Shown here one piece after another: positions 42,934-52,686 of a stretch of DNA of 64,000 nt; the first letter of the stretch is position 1; every line of letters begins with the position of its first letter. Below the pieces are notes generated by a model, which ran no database searches, was not told where the DNA came from, and worked only from the letters and a program-made list of their open reading frames with translations. Made by a program: the position numbers and the translations under genes. The stretch spans positions 62,001 to 126,000 of the forward strand of contig NZ_DJKE01000012.1 in the NCBI RefSeq assembly GCF_002434505.1, in the 5' to 3' direction. The stretch is from Brevundimonas sp. UBA6550. GTDB taxonomy: Bacteria > Pseudomonadota > Alphaproteobacteria > Caulobacterales > Caulobacteraceae.

Positions 42934-43434
42934 ATGAAGGGCGATCCCGCAATCCTGCGCACGCTGAACGCAGTTCTGACCAACGAACTGACGGCGGTGA
43001 ACCAGTATTTCCTGCATGCGCGCATGTTCGAAAGCTGGGGTCTGGCCCACCTGGGCAATGTCATCTACGAAGAATCGATCGGCGAGATGAAGCACGCCGA
43101 CATGCTGATCAAACGCATCCTCTTCCTGGACGGCCTGCCGAACCTGCAGGACCTGCACAAGCTGAAGGTGGGCGAAGATCCCATCGAATGCCTGGGCGCC
43201 GATCTGCAGCTGGAGCTGGACAGCCGCGCGACCACCGCCGCCGCCGTGACCCAGTGCGAGGAAGCCCGCGACTACGTCAGCCGCGACCTCTTGATGAAAA
43301 TTCTGGCCGACACCGAAGAGCATATCGACTTCCTGGAAAACCAGCACAAGCTGATCCAGCTGATGGGCGCGCAAAACTATCTTCAGTCGGCCATGAAGGA
43401 GATCGTGACCGACAGCGCCGCCACCGGCGGCTGA
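42934..43434 (+). CDS. bfr: Bacterioferritin
   Basis: 166 residues from the ATG at 42934 (MKGDPAIL), preceded by AAGGA; an ATG six bases before is the alternative. The four-helix bundle shows the ferroxidase ligands in ELTAVNQYFLHARM (Glu18-type), EESIGEMKHADMLIKRI (Glu and His, plus the heme Met52-type in MKHADM), and DTEEHIDFLENQ. It stores iron and binds heme. It follows bfd and shares its probable iron control. Confidence 0.93.
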   Translation: MKGDPAILRTLNAVLTNELTAVNQYFLHARMFESWGLAHLGNVIYEESIGEMKHADMLIKRILFLDGLPNLQDLHKLKVGEDPIECLGADLQLELDSRATTAAAVTQCEEARDYVSRDLLMKILADTEEHIDFLENQHKLIQLMGAQNYLQSAMKEIVTDSAATGG

Positions 43435-43490
43435 TGGGAACCGTGGTCCGCTCCGGTCATTAGCCTTTCGAGGGTAAGCTGGAGCGCACC

Positions 43491-44051
43491 ATGACCGATA
43501 TAGACGACGCCATCGACGACGTGCGCGACGCCGCCGCGGACCTGCTGAACAGCCAGGGCCGCAGCACCGGCCATGTGGTGGCGGGCATCGCCCTGACCGT
43601 CGGCTTCGCCCTTCTGGCCCACACCATCGCCTCGGGCGCGTTGAAGCCCCGTCGCAACCTCAAACAGGTGCGCGACAAGGATCTGCCGATCACTGAAAAG
43701 CCCAAAGGGGCGTTCAGCCTGATCTTGCCGGCGGTGTTCTCGGCCACCACCCTGTCGGCGGTGCGCGTCTGGAACGCGCCCCCGCAGAAGGAGCGCACCC
43801 GCGCCATGGGCCTTTGGGTCGCCGCTCAGACAGTGAACGCCGTCTGGTTGGGCCTGCGCCCGTCCTCCATGGCGCGACAGGTGATGGCCGCCATGTCTTC
43901 GGCCGGCCTCGCCGCCGCCTTCGCCCATGAAGCGCGCAAGCTGGACGAAGGCGCCGGCAAGATGGCCGCGCCGACCGGGTCTGGGGTGCGGCTGGGCAAC
44001 TTCCTGCATCGCAAGGCCGACGACGCCTCGCGCGAGCGCACCCTGCATTAG
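43491..44051 (+). CDS. Membrane protein, possibly TspO/MBR-like
   Basis: 186 residues, with about five hydrophobic segments. The order PKGAFSLILPAVFSATTLSA, then RTRAMGLWVAAQTVNAVWLG, then a final amphipathic helix recalls TspO/MBR proteins, but the key Trp/Pro motifs are not clear. It could equally be an unrelated small membrane protein. It starts 56 bases after bfr, without a strong terminator between, and its last part (VRLGNFLHRKADDASRERTL) is basic and soluble. Confidence 0.4.
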   Translation: MTDIDDAIDDVRDAAADLLNSQGRSTGHVVAGIALTVGFALLAHTIASGALKPRRNLKQVRDKDLPITEKPKGAFSLILPAVFSATTLSAVRVWNAPPQKERTRAMGLWVAAQTVNAVWLGLRPSSMARQVMAAMSSAGLAAAFAHEARKLDEGAGKMAAPTGSGVRLGNFLHRKADDASRERTLH

Positions 44052-44171
44052 AGCGCGCCGGCTTGGCCCTTGCCCCACCTTGCCCTTTCCAAGGGCTTCC
44101 TCTAGGGATCGCGCCCTTCGCCACGCTCCGGAACGGTCGCGCGGGCGCAACCCCAATTCCGATGTGACCCC

Positions 44172-44738
44172 ATGAAGATCAACGGCAACACCATCAAGCC
44201 CGGCATGGTCCTGCAGCACAACGGCGGCCTGTGGGTCGTCACCAAGGCCAGCCACGTCAAGCCCGGCAAGGGCGGCGCCTTCGCCAACGTCGAGGCCAAG
44301 AACCTCGAAACCGGCAACAAGCTGAACGAACGCTTCCGGTCGGAAGACAAGGTCGAGCGCGTGACGCTGGAGCAGAAGGACTTCTCCTATCTGTTCGACA
44401 ACGGCGACAGCCTGGTCTTCATGGACGACGCCACCTACGAGCAGATCGAACTGCAGAAGGACTGGGTCGGCGAAGAGCGCATCCCCTATCTGCAAGAAGG
44501 CATGAAGGTCGTGATCGAGATGCACGAAGAGCGTCCGATCGGCCTGGAACTGCCCGATCAGGTCGTGCTGGAAGTGGCCGAGACCGAGCCGACGGTGAAG
44601 GGCCAGACCGCCTCGTCGTCCTACAAGCCCGCGCTGGCCTCGAACGGCGTGCGCATCATGATCCCGCCCTATATGTCGGCCGGCGAACGCATCGTCGTCG
44701 ACACGACCAGCGGCGAATACGTCCGCCGAGCGGACTGA
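44172..44738 (+). CDS. efp: Translation elongation factor P
   Basis: 188 residues of three beta-barrel domains. The start [17 protein letters not shown] and the loop [10 protein letters not shown] are diagnostic; the lysine in PGKG is the one modified in many bacteria. The late [20 protein letters not shown] block is the third domain. EF-P helps ribosomes past polyproline stretches. A strong hairpin follows the stop. Confidence 0.97.
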   Translation: MKINGNTIKPGMVLQHNGGLWVVTKASHVKPGKGGAFANVEAKNLETGNKLNERFRSEDKVERVTLEQKDFSYLFDNGDSLVFMDDATYEQIELQKDWVGEERIPYLQEGMKVVIEMHEERPIGLELPDQVVLEVAETEPTVKGQTASSSYKPALASNGVRIMIPPYMSAGERIVVDTTSGEYVRRAD

Positions 44739-44764
44739 TTTTATGGGGTGAGCGAGGGGTGTTA

Positions 44765-44812
44765 GTGAGCAAGAGGTGAGCGAAAGCGCCTCCAGCTCAC
44801 CTCTTCGCTCAC
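44765..44812 (+). terminator. Long hairpin downstream of efp
   Basis: GTGAGCAAGAGGTGAGC (44765-44781) pairs with GCTCACCTCTTCGCTCAC (44795-44812) over a 13-base loop, with a one-base bulge. It is followed by CAGCACTTTT, so it is a likely terminator. A related GTGAGCGAGGGG word lies just upstream of it. Confidence 0.65.
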
Positions 44813-44910
44813 CAGCACTTTTCACTGACGTCGCTTGGACGTCGCCCCTCTGAACTTCTCCGACTGTCCGGCCGCGGCTTTGAAGGACTTTCGGACCAGG
44901 AGATCCCCCG

Positions 44911-45717
44911 ATGGCCCTCGCCTCCGCCCTGCTCCAAGTCATGACCGATGCGGTGCGCAAGACCGCCCGTCCGATGCTGCGCGACTTCGGCGAAGTCTCC
45001 CAGCTTCAGGTGTCGCGCAAGGGCCCCGGCGATTTCGTCACCGCCGCCGACCTGAAGGCGGAAGACACCCTGTTCGAACTGCTGATGAAGGCCCGCCCCG
45101 GCTACGGTTTCCTGGGCGAGGAGCGCGGCATGGTCGAGGGGACGGACAAGTCTCACACCTGGATCGTCGATCCGATCGACGGCACCACCAACTTCATGCA
45201 CGCCATGCCCCATTTCGCCATCACGGTGGGGCTGGAGCGCCGGGCGCCCGACGGCTCGTCCGAGATCGTCGCGGGCGTCACCTACAATCCGGTGATGAAC
45301 GAGCTGTTCTGGGCCGAAAAGGGCAAGGGCTGCTATCTGAACGACCAGCGCATCCGCGTCGCCGGCCGTCGCGACCTGTCCGAAAGCCTGATCGCCACCG
45401 GCCTGCCCTTCATCGGCAAATCGGGTCACGCCCAGGCCATCAAGGACATCCACGCCGTCGGCCAGCGCGTCGCGGGCATCCGCCGCCTGGGCTCTGCCGC
45501 CCTGGACTTCGCCTGGGTCGCCGCCGGTCGCTACGACGCCTATTACGAGCGCAATCTGAAGCCCTGGGACGTGGCTGCGGGCATCCTGTTCGTCACCGAG
45601 GCGGGCGGGCGCGTCACCACCATCGATAACGACGGCGATCCCAAGACGGGCGTTTCCGTCCTGGCGTCCAACAGCGAACTGCATCCGCATCTGCGCAAGG
45701 TGCTGCAGGGGGCCTAG
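44911..45717 (+). CDS. suhB: Inositol monophosphatase family protein (SuhB-like)
   Basis: 268 residues. The metal sites are visible: GEERG, DPIDGTTNFMHAMPHFAI and KPWDVAAGILFVTEAGG. The start TDAVRKTARPMLRDFGEVSQ is typical of SuhB. It should hydrolyse inositol phosphates; in E. coli SuhB is also part of rRNA transcription antitermination complexes, which cannot be tested from sequence. A single gene, after the efp hairpin. Confidence 0.92.
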   Translation: MALASALLQVMTDAVRKTARPMLRDFGEVSQLQVSRKGPGDFVTAADLKAEDTLFELLMKARPGYGFLGEERGMVEGTDKSHTWIVDPIDGTTNFMHAMPHFAITVGLERRAPDGSSEIVAGVTYNPVMNELFWAEKGKGCYLNDQRIRVAGRRDLSESLIATGLPFIGKSGHAQAIKDIHAVGQRVAGIRRLGSAALDFAWVAAGRYDAYYERNLKPWDVAAGILFVTEAGGRVTTIDNDGDPKTGVSVLASNSELHPHLRKVLQGA

Positions 45718-45802
45718 GCTCAAGGCCCCTGCCTCCCCGGCGAGGAGGCGGAGCATCGGGGGCTGTCACGCCCGCGTCGCGTCCCCGCCCTATCCAGCGG
45801 CC

Positions 45803-46831
45803 ATGATCCGCGCCATCCTGACCGCCCTGATCCTGTTCACAGGAGCCCCCGCCGTGGCCCAGCCCCTGATCATCGCCCACCGCGGCGCGTCGGGCGAACG
45901 GCCCGAACACACCCGTTCCGCCTATGAACTGGCCATCGAACAGGGCGCGGACGTGATCGAGCCCGATCTGGTCATGTCGAAAGACGGCGTCTTCATCGAC
46001 CGGCATGAGAACGAGATCGGCGGCACGACAGATGTCGCCAGCCGCCCCGAGTACGCCGACCGCAAGACCACCAAGACCATAGACGGCGTCGCGACCACCG
46101 GCTGGTTCACCGAAGACTTCACCCTGGCCGAGTTGAAGACCCTGCGGGCCAAGGAGCGGCTGCCCGCATTCCGCCTCGGCAGCGCCGCCTTCGACGGGCA
46201 GGAGCCGATCCTGACGTTCGATGAGGTGGTCGCCATCGCCCGCACGGCTTCGGCTCGGACGGGGCGAACCATCGCCGTAGCGCCAGAGCTGAAGCACCCG
46301 ACCTATTTCGCCGGGATCGGCCTGCCGATGGAGGACGCCTTCGTCGCCGAACTGGAGCGACTGCACCTGACAGGCGCCGACGCCCCCATCATCATCCAGT
46401 GTTTCGAGGTCGGGCCGCTGGAGCGTCTGTCGCGTCGCATCCAGGCGCCTCTGGCCCAGTTGATCGCCGCATCCGGCGGACCGGCCGACCGGCCCGGTCT
46501 GACCTATGCCGAAATGATCACGCCCGAGGGACTGATGGCCATGACCGCCTACGCAGCCTGGGTCGCGCCGGAGATGACCCTGGTCCTGCCCCGCGACGCC
46601 GAGGGGCGCACCACCACGCCCAGCGCTCTGGTGGCCGACGCCCATGCCGTGGGGCTGAAGGTCGTGGTCTGGACTCTGCGGGCCGAGAACGCCTTTCTGC
46701 CCGCCGAACGCCGTCGAGGCGACGGTTTCGCCGAGCACGGCGACATGGCGGGCTACGCCGCGGCCTTCGCCGAGGCCGGCGTAGATGCGATATTCAGCGA
46801 CTTCCCTGCGCTGGCGCGGGCTGGCCTGTAG
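45803..46831 (+). CDS. glpQ: Glycerophosphodiester phosphodiesterase, periplasmic
   Basis: 342 residues with a signal peptide (MIRAILTALILFTGAPAVAQ). The catalytic region is IIAHRGASGERPEHT with GADVIEPDLVMSKDGV and DRHENEIGG. The late segment LKVVVWTLRAENAFLP holds the conserved tryptophan region. It splits glycerophosphodiesters to glycerol-3-phosphate in the periplasm. It converges with the ABC exporter gene, nine bases apart. Confidence 0.93.
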   Translation: MIRAILTALILFTGAPAVAQPLIIAHRGASGERPEHTRSAYELAIEQGADVIEPDLVMSKDGVFIDRHENEIGGTTDVASRPEYADRKTTKTIDGVATTGWFTEDFTLAELKTLRAKERLPAFRLGSAAFDGQEPILTFDEVVAIARTASARTGRTIAVAPELKHPTYFAGIGLPMEDAFVAELERLHLTGADAPIIIQCFEVGPLERLSRRIQAPLAQLIAASGGPADRPGLTYAEMITPEGLMAMTAYAAWVAPEMTLVLPRDAEGRTTTPSALVADAHAVGLKVVVWTLRAENAFLPAERRRGDGFAEHGDMAGYAAAFAEAGVDAIFSDFPALARAGL

Positions 46832-46840
46832 AGCTTCGCT

Positions 46841-48706
46841 TCAGCCGGCGCGGAACTGCAGTTCCGCCAGACGCGCATACAGCCCGCCCTTGGCGACCAG
46901 TTGGTCGTGCGTCCCCTCCTCCACCACGCGGCCGTCGTCCATCACCACGATGCGGTCGGCGCGCAGGACGGTGGCCAGGCGGTGGGCGATGACTAGGGTG
47001 GTGCGCTCTTCCATCGCCTGATCCAGCGCGACCTGGACCAGGCGTTCGCTCTCGGCGTCTAGGGCGCTGGTGGCTTCGTCCAGCAGCAGGATCGGGGCGT
47101 CGCGGACCAGGGCGCGGGCGATGGCCAGACGCTGGCGCTGACCGCCAGACAGACTCTTGCCGCGTTCGCCCAGCGGCGTGTCGAATCCTTCCGGCAGGGC
47201 GTCGATGAAGCCGAGCGCCTGGGCCTTCTCGGCGACGGCGCGGGCCTCCTCCAGGGTCGTATCTTCGCGACCAAAGCGGATGTTTTCCAGCGCGGAGCCC
47301 GAGAACAACGGCGTCTCCTGCGACACCCAGGCGAAGCGGTCGCGCACGGCGACAGGATCGGCTTGACGCACATCGACGCCGTCGACCGAGACCATGCCCG
47401 TCTGCGGATCATAAAAGCGCAGCAGCAGGCGGAAAACGGTGGACTTGCCCGCGCCTGACGGGCCGACCAGCGCCACGGTCTCGCCCGGCCGCACGGTCAG
47501 GCTGAACCCCTTCAGCGCCGGCAGGTCGGGCCGCCCCGGATAGGAGAAGCCGACGGCCGACATCGACAGTTCCCCGCGCGGCGGTTGAGGCAGGGCCGCG
47601 ACATGAGCGGGCGGCGCGATGCCGGGCACGGCGCGCATCAACTCCTCGATCCGCTCCATGGCGCCCGCGGCCTTCTGCACGTCGCCCCAGCTTTCGCCCA
47701 GCGCGCCCACGGCCCCGGCGGCGAAGACCGACAGCAGCACGAACTGCAACAGGGCGCCGGGCGTCATGACGCCCTTCACCACGTCCTGGGCGCCCAACCA
47801 CAGCACCAGGGTAACCCCGCCGAACATGACGACGATGATCAGGGCGGTCATCCAGGCGCGGGCCTGCATCCGAGTCAGGGAGGCGTTGAAGGCGTCCTCC
47901 ACCGCCGCGCCGAAACGGTCGATGGCGCTGCGTTCACGACCGAAGGCCTGAACGGTCTCGATGGCGTCCACGCTCTCGCCGGCGAAACCGACGGCGTTGG
48001 CGAAGCGATCCTGCGACGCCACGGTCAGTTTGCGGACGCGGCGACCGAAGATGAAGATCGGCCCCAGGAGGAAGGGCACGATCAGCAGGACGAGGCCGGT
48101 CAGCTTGGGGCTGACGAAGAACAGCAGGATCACGCCCCCGATCAGGGTCAGGAAGTTGCGAAGCGCATAGGAGATCGAGGTCGTCATCAGCGTCTCGACC
48201 AGCGCAATGTCGGTGGTCAGGCGCGATAGCACCTCGCCCGTGCGCATATGGGCGTAGAAGGACGGGTCCAGCGTCAGGATGCGGCCGAACAGACCCTTGC
48301 GGACATCGGCGATGACGCGCTCGCCCGTGCGGGTGACGAAATAGTAGCGGGCCGCCGTCGCCAGCCCCAGGAACAGGGCGTTGGCGCCCAGCAGCAGGAA
48401 CCAGATGTTCAGATTGGCGCCGCCCGCCTCGAATCCATGATCGATGGCGCCGCGCGCCAGGGCCGTCAGACCTAGGGAGGCGGCGGTGGACAAGAGCAGC
48501 CAGAACACCGCCATCAGGGCGTGTCCCTTGTGCCGCAGGGCGAAGGGGATCAGGCGCGCCAGCGGGCGGATGTCGCGGCGTTTGGCGCGCTTGGCCCCCG
48601 CCTCGTTCATCTGGTCGGCCAGAAGGGCGCCGGCGCTGGGCCGCCCCTCGACGGAAGCCAGACCGGAAGCGCGATTGGAGGGGGCGGAGGCGGTCTGATC
48701 GGTCAT
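46841..48706 (-). CDS. ABC exporter, fused permease and ATPase
   Basis: 621 residues from the ATG at 48706; a longer frame to 48799 lacks family character. A half-transporter: six membrane helices over residues about 75-340, then an ATPase with Walker [11 protein letters not shown], signature [16 protein letters not shown] and Walker [13 protein letters not shown]. The layout and [21 protein letters not shown] match lipid A/multidrug exporters of the MsbA or BmrA type. Substrate unknown. It is a single gene, with a basic N-terminal extension rich in Lys and Arg ([14 protein letters not shown]). Confidence 0.88.
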   Translation of the reverse strand: MTDQTASAPSNRASGLASVEGRPSAGALLADQMNEAGAKRAKRRDIRPLARLIPFALRHKGHALMAVFWLLLSTAASLGLTALARGAIDHGFEAGGANLNIWFLLLGANALFLGLATAARYYFVTRTGERVIADVRKGLFGRILTLDPSFYAHMRTGEVLSRLTTDIALVETLMTTSISYALRNFLTLIGGVILLFFVSPKLTGLVLLIVPFLLGPIFIFGRRVRKLTVASQDRFANAVGFAGESVDAIETVQAFGRERSAIDRFGAAVEDAFNASLTRMQARAWMTALIIVVMFGGVTLVLWLGAQDVVKGVMTPGALLQFVLLSVFAAGAVGALGESWGDVQKAAGAMERIEELMRAVPGIAPPAHVAALPQPPRGELSMSAVGFSYPGRPDLPALKGFSLTVRPGETVALVGPSGAGKSTVFRLLLRFYDPQTGMVSVDGVDVRQADPVAVRDRFAWVSQETPLFSGSALENIRFGREDTTLEEARAVAEKAQALGFIDALPEGFDTPLGERGKSLSGGQRQRLAIARALVRDAPILLLDEATSALDAESERLVQVALDQAMEERTTLVIAHRLATVLRADRIVVMDDGRVVEEGTHDQLVAKGGLYARLAELQFRAG

Positions 48707-48842
48707 GGCGCCCGCCTCTTGCCCCGGAACGCCCCCCGGTGTAAACGCCGCGCTCTTTTCCGCTGGACCTTTCAGCGGGATTCTCATTTTCACGCGCACA
48801 GACGGTCGGCATCGTCACCGCGCCAGAGACTGGACGACGACC

Positions 48843-49067
48843 ATGAAAGCGGACACGCATCCCGACTATCACTTCATCACCGTGGTGATGACCGACGGCA
48901 CCTCCTACCAGACCCGTTCGACCTACGGTAAGGAAGGCGACACGCTGAACCTGGATATCGATCCGACGACGCACCCGGCCTGGACCGGCGGCAACGCCCA
49001 GCTGATGGACCGCGGCGGCCGCGTCTCGCGCTTCAACAACAAGTTCGCCGGCTTCATCAAGAAGTAA
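48843..49067 (+). CDS. rpmE: 50S ribosomal protein bL31
   Basis: 74 residues: [28 protein letters not shown] and [12 protein letters not shown]. It has no cysteines, so it is the zinc-free (C-minus) form. A single-gene unit closed by a strong terminator. Its start is chosen at the methionine before KADTHPDY, where bL31 normally starts. Confidence 0.95.
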   Translation: MKADTHPDYHFITVVMTDGTSYQTRSTYGKEGDTLNLDIDPTTHPAWTGGNAQLMDRGGRVSRFNNKFAGFIKK

Positions 49068-49118
49068 GGCCCGACTTGAGACTTCGCTGCGACATACTGC
49101 AGCAAACAGGTCACCAGG

Positions 49119-49150
49119 AGCGTCGGTCGAAAGGCCGGCGCTTTTTGTTT
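49119..49150 (+). terminator. Rho-independent terminator after rpmE
   Basis: AGCGTCGGTC and GGCCGGCGCT pair (with G-U pairs) around a GAAA loop, followed by TTTTTGTTT. It has all features of an intrinsic terminator. Confidence 0.85.
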
Positions 49151-49235
49151 GACCGGAACACCGATAATGTAAGGACGTTCGGGTACCAGGGGCATCGGCC
49201 ACGCTGGCCGAAGCGATCGAAGAAGCGGACAGGTT

Positions 49236-50798
49236 ATGAATAGACGGCAACTGGGTCTGGGCGTCGCCACGGCGGCCATGGCCCTCGGTTCCACGGCGCG
49301 CGCGCAACAGGTCTTCGTGCAGCGCGGCCCGGAGGCGACCGCCTTCTACAACAGCTTCAACGACCAGATTTCCCGCCTGCCGCAAACCCAGCAGGCCGAC
49401 GTCCGCGCCTTCTACGAGATGAACAACTGGCGCCCCGTCTGGAACGCCGAACGGTTGCGGGCCCTGAACACGGCGGCCTCGCGCGCGGACAAGCACGGTC
49501 TGGCCGCCAACGACTATTTCGATTTCGTCGGCCTGGCGGCGGACCCGGCCAGCGCGGACCTGCGCACCACGGCGGCGGCCCTGGCCTATGCCCGCGTCCT
49601 GGCCGAGGGCAAGGTGCGGCCGGAAACGGTCGAAGAGTTGTGGGAGATGCAGAAGAATCGCGTCGACCTGCCGCGCGGCCTGACCGACGCCCTCAGCCGC
49701 AACGTCCTGGCCAACTGGTACGACGGCCTGGCCCCGACCGACATCGGCTATCAGAACCTGTCGGCGGGCTATGTGCGCTATCGCCGCCTGGCGGCCCAGG
49801 GCGGCTGGCCCCGGTTCACCCAGGGCGCGACCATCGAGCCGGGCAATAGCGACCGCCGCATCCCCGCCCTGATCGACCGCCTGACGGCCGAGGGCGATCT
49901 GTCGGCCGCCGACGGCGCGCGGTTGAAGGCGCAAGGCCTGACCTACAACGCCGAGCTGCAGCGCGCCGTGCAAAGCTTCCAGAACCGGCACGGCCTGGGC
50001 GCCGACGGCCGTATCGGCGCGGGAACCCAGCGGTCGCTGGGCGCCTCGGCCGAGGATCGTGCGCGTCAGATCGCCCTGAACCTGGAACGCCGCCGCTGGC
50101 TGAAGCGCGAGGTCGCGCCCGAGCGGATCGAGGTCAACACCGCCGCCGCCATCATGGTCTATTGGAAGGACGGCAAGCCCGTTCACTCCAACCGCGTGGT
50201 GGTCGGTTCGGCCGAGAACCAGACCCCCAGCCTGGAGAAGCCGTTCGCCTCGGTCGTGGCCAATCCGCCCTGGTATGTGCCGGCCGGCATCGCGCGCCGT
50301 GAAATCCTGCCCAAGGGGCCGGGCTATCTGGCCGCAAACGACATGTATGTGAAGGACGGCATGGTCATCCAGCGCGCCGGTCCGCGCTCGGCCCTGGGCT
50401 ATGTGAAGTTCGAGCTGCGCGACAGCTACGCCATCTTCCTGCACGACACCCCATCCAAGGCCGCCTTCAACCTGTCTACCCGCCAACGCAGCCACGGCTG
50501 CGTGCGGGTTCAGAATGCGGTGGAGTTCGCCCGCCTGCTGCTGTCGCCCGACCCGACCAAGCTGGGACAGTTCGACGCCGCCCAGGACAGCCGTGAGACG
50601 ACGCGGGTGACGACGGGTCGCGAGATTTCGGTGCGCCTGCTGTACTGGACAGCCTTCGTCGACGGTCAGGGGCGCGTCGCCTTCCGCGAGGACGTCTATG
50701 GCCGCGACGACAAGCTGGCCCAGGCGCTTGGAATCGGCGTCAACCTGCCCAAGCCCATCGACGACGGCCGCGCCGACGCCAACGACGTCGGGCCGTAA
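49236..50798 (+). CDS. L,D-transpeptidase, YcbB-type
   Basis: 520 residues. A signal (RRQLGLGVATAAMALGSTAR), then a peptidoglycan-binding domain (YNAELQRAVQSFQNRHGLGA with ADGRIGAGTQRSL) and the YkuD-type catalytic domain, with the nucleophile in RSHGCVRVQNAVEF preceded by IFLHDTPSKAAFN. The size and domain order match YcbB (LdtD). It makes 3-3 crosslinks in peptidoglycan or attaches proteins to it. Upstream lies the rpmE terminator; the stop converges with rcdA, ten bases apart. Confidence 0.9.
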   Translation: MNRRQLGLGVATAAMALGSTARAQQVFVQRGPEATAFYNSFNDQISRLPQTQQADVRAFYEMNNWRPVWNAERLRALNTAASRADKHGLAANDYFDFVGLAADPASADLRTTAAALAYARVLAEGKVRPETVEELWEMQKNRVDLPRGLTDALSRNVLANWYDGLAPTDIGYQNLSAGYVRYRRLAAQGGWPRFTQGATIEPGNSDRRIPALIDRLTAEGDLSAADGARLKAQGLTYNAELQRAVQSFQNRHGLGADGRIGAGTQRSLGASAEDRARQIALNLERRRWLKREVAPERIEVNTAAAIMVYWKDGKPVHSNRVVVGSAENQTPSLEKPFASVVANPPWYVPAGIARREILPKGPGYLAANDMYVKDGMVIQRAGPRSALGYVKFELRDSYAIFLHDTPSKAAFNLSTRQRSHGCVRVQNAVEFARLLLSPDPTKLGQFDAAQDSRETTRVTTGREISVRLLYWTAFVDGQGRVAFREDVYGRDDKLAQALGIGVNLPKPIDDGRADANDVGP

Positions 50799-50808
50799 GC
50801 GCCAGCGA

Positions 50809-51330
50809 TCAGCCCCGGAAGGCGGCCTCCAGCCTTCCCATCTGGGACAGCACGGGGTTTTCCGGGGCCTTCTCCTGGTCGTCCAGATACATGCGGCGAT
50901 CCAGATAAAGGGTCCGTTCGAACAGTTTTTCGGACCGCACCAGATATTCGACCAGGGCGATGGGCAGTTCGGCGTGGCTGGGTTCGGCCTCGATACGGCG
51001 GTCGTTCAGGCGATAGCGCGGCTCGCACGCCGTCTCGGGCGACATGTCGTCCTCGCGCACGGCCCGCTGGACCAGCAGCCACGAGGCGATCTGCATCAAC
51101 CGGGTGGTCAGCTTCATGCTCTCGGCCGCATAGGCCAGGGCGGCGGCGCGCGACAGCATCTTGGAATCGCGACGCCCCTCCCCGTCCAGATAGGCGGCCG
51201 TCTCCTCCACCAACTCCATGCCTTCGCGGAAGGTGCGGTCGAACAGTTCCGAACGGGCGAAATCGCGCACCGTGCGGCTGCGGTCGGCGGAGGCGTGGGC
51301 GTGGGCGAAGGTCATTTCAGCTTTGATCAT
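50809..51330 (-). CDS. rcdA: RcdA, regulator of CtrA degradation (DUF1465)
   Basis: 173 residues from the ATG at 51330; an ATG 15 bases further in is also possible. The sequence SELFDRTFREGMELVEETAA, YAAESMKLTTRLMQIASWLL and EYLVRSEKLFERTLYLDRRM matches DUF1465, the family of RcdA. RcdA is an adaptor that with CpdR and PopA directs CtrA to ClpXP during the Caulobacter cell cycle. The linked DUF1192 gene on the same strand is as in relatives. The long helices fit its three-helix structure. Confidence 0.88.
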   Translation of the reverse strand: MIKAEMTFAHAHASADRSRTVRDFARSELFDRTFREGMELVEETAAYLDGEGRRDSKMLSRAAALAYAAESMKLTTRLMQIASWLLVQRAVREDDMSPETACEPRYRLNDRRIEAEPSHAELPIALVEYLVRSEKLFERTLYLDRRMYLDDQEKAPENPVLSQMGRLEAAFRG

Positions 51331-51422
51331 TGGGTATGCGGAGCCGTCCTGCAATCGGCCCCTGACGGCGCCGTTCGTCGAAACGATGCAACGCTCATGC
51401 CATGCCGCGACCGCTTTCGCGA

Positions 51423-51626
51423 TCAGGATCCGAAGTTGAACAGGGCGTCGGCGGCGTTTTTCTTAGAGCGTTTGGCCTCGATGGCGGCGCGGGCGCGGGC
51501 GATCTCGTCGTCGAGAGCGGCGATGCGCCCCTCCAGATCCTCGATGGAATAGACGTCCAGATCTTCGCGCGACAAGGCGCGCAGCGGTTCGCCGCGCTGG
51601 GGCCTGGGCTCCAAATCCTCGAACAT
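51423..51626 (-). CDS. DUF1192 small protein
   Basis: 67 residues from the ATG at 51626. It starts MFEDLEPRPQ, has LDVYSIEDLEGRIAALDDEI, a coiled helix, and a Lys-rich tail (KRSKKNAADALFNFGS). This is the pattern of DUF1192, which occurs near rcdA in Caulobacterales. Its function is unknown. It starts 88 bases from the divergent quinone oxidoreductase gene. Confidence 0.8.
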   Translation of the reverse strand: MFEDLEPRPQRGEPLRALSREDLDVYSIEDLEGRIAALDDEIARARAAIEAKRSKKNAADALFNFGS

Positions 51627-51714
51627 CGTCTGCGCCCTTCGTTCCGGTGATGGCCAAGGCGGGCCGGGGCGCCTATCTGAACGCCCTGACACGGACGAAA
51701 GCAAGGCGAGTGCG

Positions 51715-52686
51715 ATGCGGGTCATCCAGATCGAAGGCGGCGCCGGGCCGGCCGAGGCGTTGAAGATCGCCGAACGTCCCGATCCCGTCGCGGGACCGGG
51801 CCAGGTGGTCATCCGCGTGCGGGCGGCGGGGGTGAACCGGCCGGACCTGCTGCAACGCACCGGCGCCTATCCCCCGCCGCCCGGCGCGTCGGACACCCTG
51901 GGGCTGGAGGTCGCCGGCGAGATCGCGCAGCTCGGGGAAGGCGTCACGCGATGGCAGGTCGGCGACCGGGTCTGCGCGCTTCTGGGCGGCGGCGGATACG
52001 CCGAACAGGCGGCGGTTGACGCCCGCCATGTCCTGCCGATCCCGGATGGACTGGATTTCATCCAGGCCGCGGCCCTGCCCGAGACGGTCTTCACCGTCTT
52101 CGCCAATGTGTTCGAAGGCGGCGCCCTGAAGGCTGGCGAGACCCTTCTGATTCACGGCGCGACCAGCGGCATCGGCGTGACGGCGATCCAGATGGCCAAG
52201 GCGGCCGGGGCGACCGTCATCGCCACCTCTCGCGGTGCGGACAAGGCGAAAGCGGCCGCCGCTTTGGGGGCCGACGTCAGCCTGGACGCCCGGACCGACG
52301 ATCTGGAGGCGCGCATCAAGGCGGCGGGCGGCGCCGACGTCGTTCTGGACATGGTGGGGCGCGACTACGCCGATCTGAACCTGAACAGCCTGAAGGCCGG
52401 CGGGCGATGGGTTGTCATCGCCTCACTGACCGGCCCGAAGGTCGAGATGGACCTGCAGCGTATCATGCTGAAACGCCTGACGTTGACGGGATCGACGCTG
52501 CGCAGCCGCCCGGCGGACGAAAAGGCGCGTCTGACTGCCGCTGTCGAGGCGACCGCCTGGCCGTGGGTCGCGTCCGGGAAGGTGAAGCCGCCGGTTCAGG
52601 CGGTGTTCGCGTTGGAGCAGGCGGCCGATGCGCACGCCGAACTGGAAGCCGGCGGGCACATCGGCAAGATCGTGCTGAGCGCCTAG
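51715..52686 (+). CDS. NAD(P)H-quinone oxidoreductase, zinc-free MDR type
   Basis: 323 residues of the medium-chain dehydrogenase fold. It has VRAAGVNRPDLLQRTGAYPP and the NADP-binding GETLLIHGATSGIGVTAIQM, and lacks the zinc cysteines of alcohol dehydrogenases. The start MRVIQIEGGAGPAEALKIAE resembles quinone oxidoreductases of the Qor/PIG3 type. It probably reduces quinones or other electrophiles with NADPH. The stop overlaps the convergent gene below by four bases. Confidence 0.85.
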   Translation: MRVIQIEGGAGPAEALKIAERPDPVAGPGQVVIRVRAAGVNRPDLLQRTGAYPPPPGASDTLGLEVAGEIAQLGEGVTRWQVGDRVCALLGGGGYAEQAAVDARHVLPIPDGLDFIQAAALPETVFTVFANVFEGGALKAGETLLIHGATSGIGVTAIQMAKAAGATVIATSRGADKAKAAAALGADVSLDARTDDLEARIKAAGGADVVLDMVGRDYADLNLNSLKAGGRWVVIASLTGPKVEMDLQRIMLKRLTLTGSTLRSRPADEKARLTAAVEATAWPWVASGKVKPPVQAVFALEQAADAHAELEAGGHIGKIVLSA

